From an uncultured Flavobacterium sp. (GTDB lineage: Bacteria; Bacteroidota; Bacteroidia; Flavobacteriales; Flavobacteriaceae): a stretch of 64,000 nucleotides of DNA. Every line of letters starts with the position of its first letter. Positions within the stretch are counted from its first letter, which is position 1. Below the pieces are notes generated by a model. That model searched no databases, had not been told where the DNA came from, and saw only the letters and a program-made list of their open reading frames with translations. Positions 61,056-64,000 of this stretch are shown piece after piece. The stretch covers positions 84,717 to 148,716 of the forward strand of contig CAJXSU010000001.1 in the NCBI GenBank assembly GCA_913061465.1, in the 5' to 3' direction. Made by a program: the position numbers and the translations under genes.

Positions 61056-61934
61056 TTATATTTCTTTTGCCCGTTGAATTAAATATTGACCGTATTCATT
61101 TTTTATGAATGGTTCTGCGATCAGTAAAAGCTGTTCTTTTGTAATGTACCCCATTTGGTATGAAATCTCCTCTAAACAAGCTACTTTTAAACCTTGCCGA
61201 TTTTCTATAGTTTGAATAAAATTAGAGGCCTCTAATAAAGACTCATGAGTACCGGTATCTAACCATGCAAAACCACGACCCATAACTTCCACTTTTAAAT
61301 TTCCTTGATTTAAATACACTTGATTTACCTCTGTAATTTCGAGCTCACCACGCTGACTCGGTTTAATTTTTTTAGCAATATTGATCACAGTGTTTGGATA
61401 AAAGTAAAGTCCAATAACTGCATAGTTACTTTTTGGATTTTTTGGTTTTTCTTCAATACTCATAGCTTCTCCATATTCATCAAAGTTTACCACTCCATAA
61501 TGTTCTGGATCTTTTACATAATAACCAAAAATCGTAGCCTTCCCATTATCTTTTAGATGATTTAACGATTTTGATAATAGATTTATAAGTCCCTGACCAT
61601 GAAAAATATTATCGCCTAGCACCAAACAAACATCGTCATCTTGAATAAAGTCTTCTGCTAAAATAAATGCCTGTGCCAATCCGTCTGGTGAAGGTTGCTC
61701 TTTATAATGAAACTCAATTCCCAACTCTTCACCATTACCCATAAGTCTTTTAAAATTAGGTAAATCTGTAGGCGTAGAAATGATCAAAATTTCTTTAATC
61801 CCAGCCAACATTAACACTGAAATTGGATAATAAATCATGGGTTTATCGTAAATAGGTAGCAATTGCTTTGATGTCCCTTTGGTGATGGGATACAATCGAG
61901 TACCTGAGCCTCCTGCTAATACAATTCCTTTCAT
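61056..61934 (-). CDS. rfbA: Glucose-1-phosphate thymidylyltransferase
   Basis: 292 aa; [46 protein letters not shown]. Confidence 0.97.
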   Translation of the reverse strand: MKGIVLAGGSGTRLYPITKGTSKQLLPIYDKPMIYYPISVLMLAGIKEILIISTPTDLPNFKRLMGNGEELGIEFHYKEQPSPDGLAQAFILAEDFIQDDDVCLVLGDNIFHGQGLINLLSKSLNHLKDNGKATIFGYYVKDPEHYGVVNFDEYGEAMSIEEKPKNPKSNYAVIGLYFYPNTVINIAKKIKPSQRGELEITEVNQVYLNQGNLKVEVMGRGFAWLDTGTHESLLEASNFIQTIENRQGLKVACLEEISYQMGYITKEQLLLIAEPFIKNEYGQYLIQRAKEI

Positions 61935-61937
61935 GGC

Positions 61938-62981
61938 CTATTTGTATTGAGATTTATAATAATTTTGATAGCTTCCTGAAGTTACATTTTCTAACCAGTC
62001 TTTACTGTTTAAATACCAATCAATAGTTTTGGACAACCCCTCCTCAATCGTAACCGACGGACGCCAACCTAATGCTCTATTAAGTTTTGAAGCATCAATA
62101 GCATAACGTAAATCATGACCAGGTCTATCTTTTACGAAAGTAATCAACTTTTCGCTAGTCCCTAATTTTCGTTTGAGTTTTTTATCTACTTGTTGGCAGA
62201 GTAATTTCACTAAATCTATGTTTTTATATTCATTAAAACCTCCAACATTATAGGTTTCTGAATCTTTCCCTTTGTGAAATATCAAATCAATAGCACTAGC
62301 ATGATCAATAACATATAACCAATCTCTAGTGTAATTTCCATCACCATATATAGGCAAAGACTTGTTATTCAATATATTGTTAATACACAAAGGAATGAGT
62401 TTTTCAGGAAATTGATAGGGCCCATAATTGTTTGAACAATTCGAAATTACATAAGGCATATCATAAGTTTCTCCATAAGCTCTCACAAAATGATCTGAGC
62501 TGGCCTTAGAAGCTGCATAGGGCGAGTTTGGGTTGAAAGCAGTGGTCTCTTTAAATAAATCTGATTCTCCCAAAGAACCATAAACTTCATCTGTACTTAT
62601 ATGATAAAAACGCTTTTCATCCCAATTATTTTTACATATTGATTTGAAGGCATTTAGTAGATTTATAGTTCCTAAAATATTAGTTTTAGCAAACATAAGA
62701 GGATTTGAAATCGATCGATCTACATGGGATTCTGCTGCTAAATGAATAACAGCATCAAATTTATAGGTGTTAAAAATTGAATTGATGTACTTTTCATCAG
62801 TGATATCTCCCTGCAAAAAAGTATAATTCTCCTTAGCTTCTATATCTTTTAAATTTTCTAAATTTCCTGCATAGGTTAGGGCGTCTAAATTATAGATAAG
62901 ATACTCTGGATACTTATTTACCAATCGTCTGATAACATGAGATCCAATAAAACCAGCTCCTCCTGTAACAAGTATTTTCAT
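61938..62981 (-). CDS. rfbB: dTDP-glucose 4,6-dehydratase
   Basis: 347 aa; ILVTGGAGFIGSHVIRRL, HISTDEVYGSLG, YAASKASSDHFVRAY, KDRPGHDLRYAID. Confidence 0.97.
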   Translation of the reverse strand: MKILVTGGAGFIGSHVIRRLVNKYPEYLIYNLDALTYAGNLENLKDIEAKENYTFLQGDITDEKYINSIFNTYKFDAVIHLAAESHVDRSISNPLMFAKTNILGTINLLNAFKSICKNNWDEKRFYHISTDEVYGSLGESDLFKETTAFNPNSPYAASKASSDHFVRAYGETYDMPYVISNCSNNYGPYQFPEKLIPLCINNILNNKSLPIYGDGNYTRDWLYVIDHASAIDLIFHKGKDSETYNVGGFNEYKNIDLVKLLCQQVDKKLKRKLGTSEKLITFVKDRPGHDLRYAIDASKLNRALGWRPSVTIEEGLSKTIDWYLNSKDWLENVTSGSYQNYYKSQYK

Positions 62982-62996
62982 TGAATCTATTTTATA

Positions 62997-63419
62997 TTAT
63001 TTATTTAACAACCAAGATGAAGATTGAATTTTATCCCCTAGGCCATCTATTAATTGAATCCCTAATTCTTTACATATCGGTGCTTCAGGAATCGAATTAT
63101 TGTCTTGATCTCCTCCATTAGCAAAACCTAAATCATAGTCTTGACCAAAGTCTTCAAAAATAGTGCGAATAGATTCGCATACGGTTCTGTCTTTGTCTAC
63201 AGAAATAATAGCTTTATCAACAGCTTTTATATTTTGAACGATAAACAAACGTTCTGATTCTTGCTGAAACTCTTTAGAGCCTTTTAACATTCTTTGATGA
63301 TCACTATTTACAATCACAAAAAGTTCATCAGCTAAGGCTTTTGCATTGTTGAAATATTCTAAATGCCCCTTATGAATAGGATTAAAATATCCCGAGACAA
63401 TAATACCTTTTTTTTTCAT
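62997..63419 (-). CDS. Cytidylyltransferase-fold nucleotidyltransferase
   Basis: 140 aa; IIVSGYFNPIHKGHLEYF (HxGH motif). Confidence 0.85.
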   Translation of the reverse strand: MKKKGIIVSGYFNPIHKGHLEYFNNAKALADELFVIVNSDHQRMLKGSKEFQQESERLFIVQNIKAVDKAIISVDKDRTVCESIRTIFEDFGQDYDLGFANGGDQDNNSIPEAPICKELGIQLIDGLGDKIQSSSWLLNK

Positions 63420-63617
63420 TTAAAATTTTTATTTTCTACAAATAAAATAAATATTATTTATTTAAACTATAATAAAATTGATAAGCAAATTACGATAAAA
63501 TAGTTCGTAAAGTATAGAATTAGTGTGAATTAATTCTTAATTAAGCCTTATGAGAGTTTGTTTAAAAACAAAAAAACTGATGAAATTCATTAAGATAACA
63601 TTGTTATGAAGGTAGTA

Positions 63618-63634
63618 AGGGATTAGATATCCCT
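63618..63634. repeat. REP-like small palindrome, copy 1
   Basis: AGGGAT-TAGAT-ATCCCT. Confidence 0.7.
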
Positions 63635-63690
63635 AGTTTACCCCATTTTAAAATAGCAAAAGTTAGTTAGCTCCGCTAAACCCTTTTTTA

Positions 63691-63731
63691 ATTCAAGACT
63701 TTAAACAAATAAATTTGCAACAGTCTTGAAT
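63691..63731. repeat. Inverted repeat, 10-bp perfect arms
   Basis: attcaagact (63691-63700) / agtcttgaat (63722-63731). Confidence 0.85.
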
Positions 63732-63733
63732 GA

Positions 63734-63763
63734 AAAAAGTCTTACATTTCTGCAAGACTTTTT
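63734..63763. terminator. Bidirectional terminator-like hairpin
   Basis: aaaaagtctt-acatttctgc-aagacttttt. Confidence 0.75.
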
Positions 63764-63775
63764 ACTCTCATCTGA

Positions 63776-63790
63776 GGGCAATGAGGGATT
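63776..63790 (-). repeat. 15-bp direct repeat of the tRNA-Val 3' end
   Basis: gggcaatgagggatt is identical at 63776-63790 and inside the tRNA at 63939-63953. Confidence 0.85.
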
Positions 63791-63800
63791 GCAGATCCCT
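63784..63800. repeat. REP-like small palindrome, copy 2
   Basis: AGGGAT-TGCAG-ATCCCT; same arms and loop length as copy 1. Confidence 0.7.
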
Positions 63801-63848
63801 GATCGAAACCACGGATGCAAATACAATCCTATGCACTCCGTGTATGCA

Positions 63849-63903
63849 TTTTTTGTTTATAACAAAGACTGAAATAAATTCCTACTTTGTTGTAAACAAA
63901 AAA
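63849..63903. repeat. Inverted repeat, 19-bp arms with one mismatch
   Basis: TTTTTTGTTTATAACAAAG (63849-63867) / CTTTGTTGTAAACAAAAAA (63885-63903). Confidence 0.8.
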
Positions 63904-63927
63904 TCCTGATGAAAATTCATCAGGATT
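63898..63927 (-). terminator. Rho-independent terminator of the tRNA transcript
   Basis: Minus-strand AATCCTGATGAATTTTCATCAGGATTTTTTG just downstream of the tRNA 3' end. Confidence 0.87.
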
Positions 63928-63937
63928 GTGAGTGATG

Positions 63938-64000
63938 TGGGCAATGAGGGATTCGAACCCCCGACCCCTTGGGTGTAAACCAAGTGCTCTGAACCAACTG
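63938..64000 (-). tRNA. tRNA-Val (anticodon TAC), 5' part beyond the window
   Basis: Minus strand: CTTGG-TTTACAC-CCAAG anticodon arm, GGGGG-TTCGAAT-CCCTC T-arm, ATTGCCC acceptor 3' strand then A; CCA not encoded. Confidence 0.93.

Noticed and set aside
1-64000. CRISPR arrays, toxin-antitoxin, restriction-modification or phage-defence systems
   Set aside because: No regularly spaced direct repeats and no ORF with recognisable cas, nuclease or TA motifs

Overview
AT-rich window from a Bacteroidota genome, most likely Flavobacteriia judging by gene order. Part 1 (61-18307) is conserved housekeeping DNA: a fused ResB/CcsA cytochrome c biogenesis protein, a TPR-like protein, a LysM lipoprotein, guaA, a KAS III-like synthase, cdd, the type IX secretion/gliding block porV-porU/gldJ, murF, a BadF/BadG-family kinase and a CpsB-type phosphatase. 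Part 2 (about 18381-60199) is 38 co-directional minus-strand CDSs forming a Wzx/Wzy-type surface polysaccharide locus. It appears to be headed by a NusG-like (UpxY-type) antiterminator, with rfbB-rfbA-rfbC and a nucleotidyltransferase further upstream (60506-63419). The locus encodes several partial nucleotide-sugar pathways: a WbpB/D/E plus distal WbpI-type 2,3-diamino-uronate route; a CDP-4-keto-6-deoxyglucose route whose aminotransferase is not RfbH-type; a PtmE/LegB/LegC/LegH-like set with no LegG/LegI/LegF; an AlgD-like dehydrogenase; and RmlB/A/C without RmlD. It also carries unusual decorating enzymes: a methyltransferase fused to a Cys-rich tail, ATP-grasp, D-2-hydroxyacid dehydrogenase, CapK/PaaK-like, FemAB-like, formyltransferase and AlgI-like MBOAT with an SGNH protein. 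Part 3 (about 63420-64000) is non-coding: a truncated tRNA-Val(TAC) at the right edge, preceded by what look like decayed copies of its 3' end, hairpins and terminators. No CRISPR array, rRNA, intact transposase or prophage was seen. All family calls come from reading the translated ORFs by eye; no database search was run.
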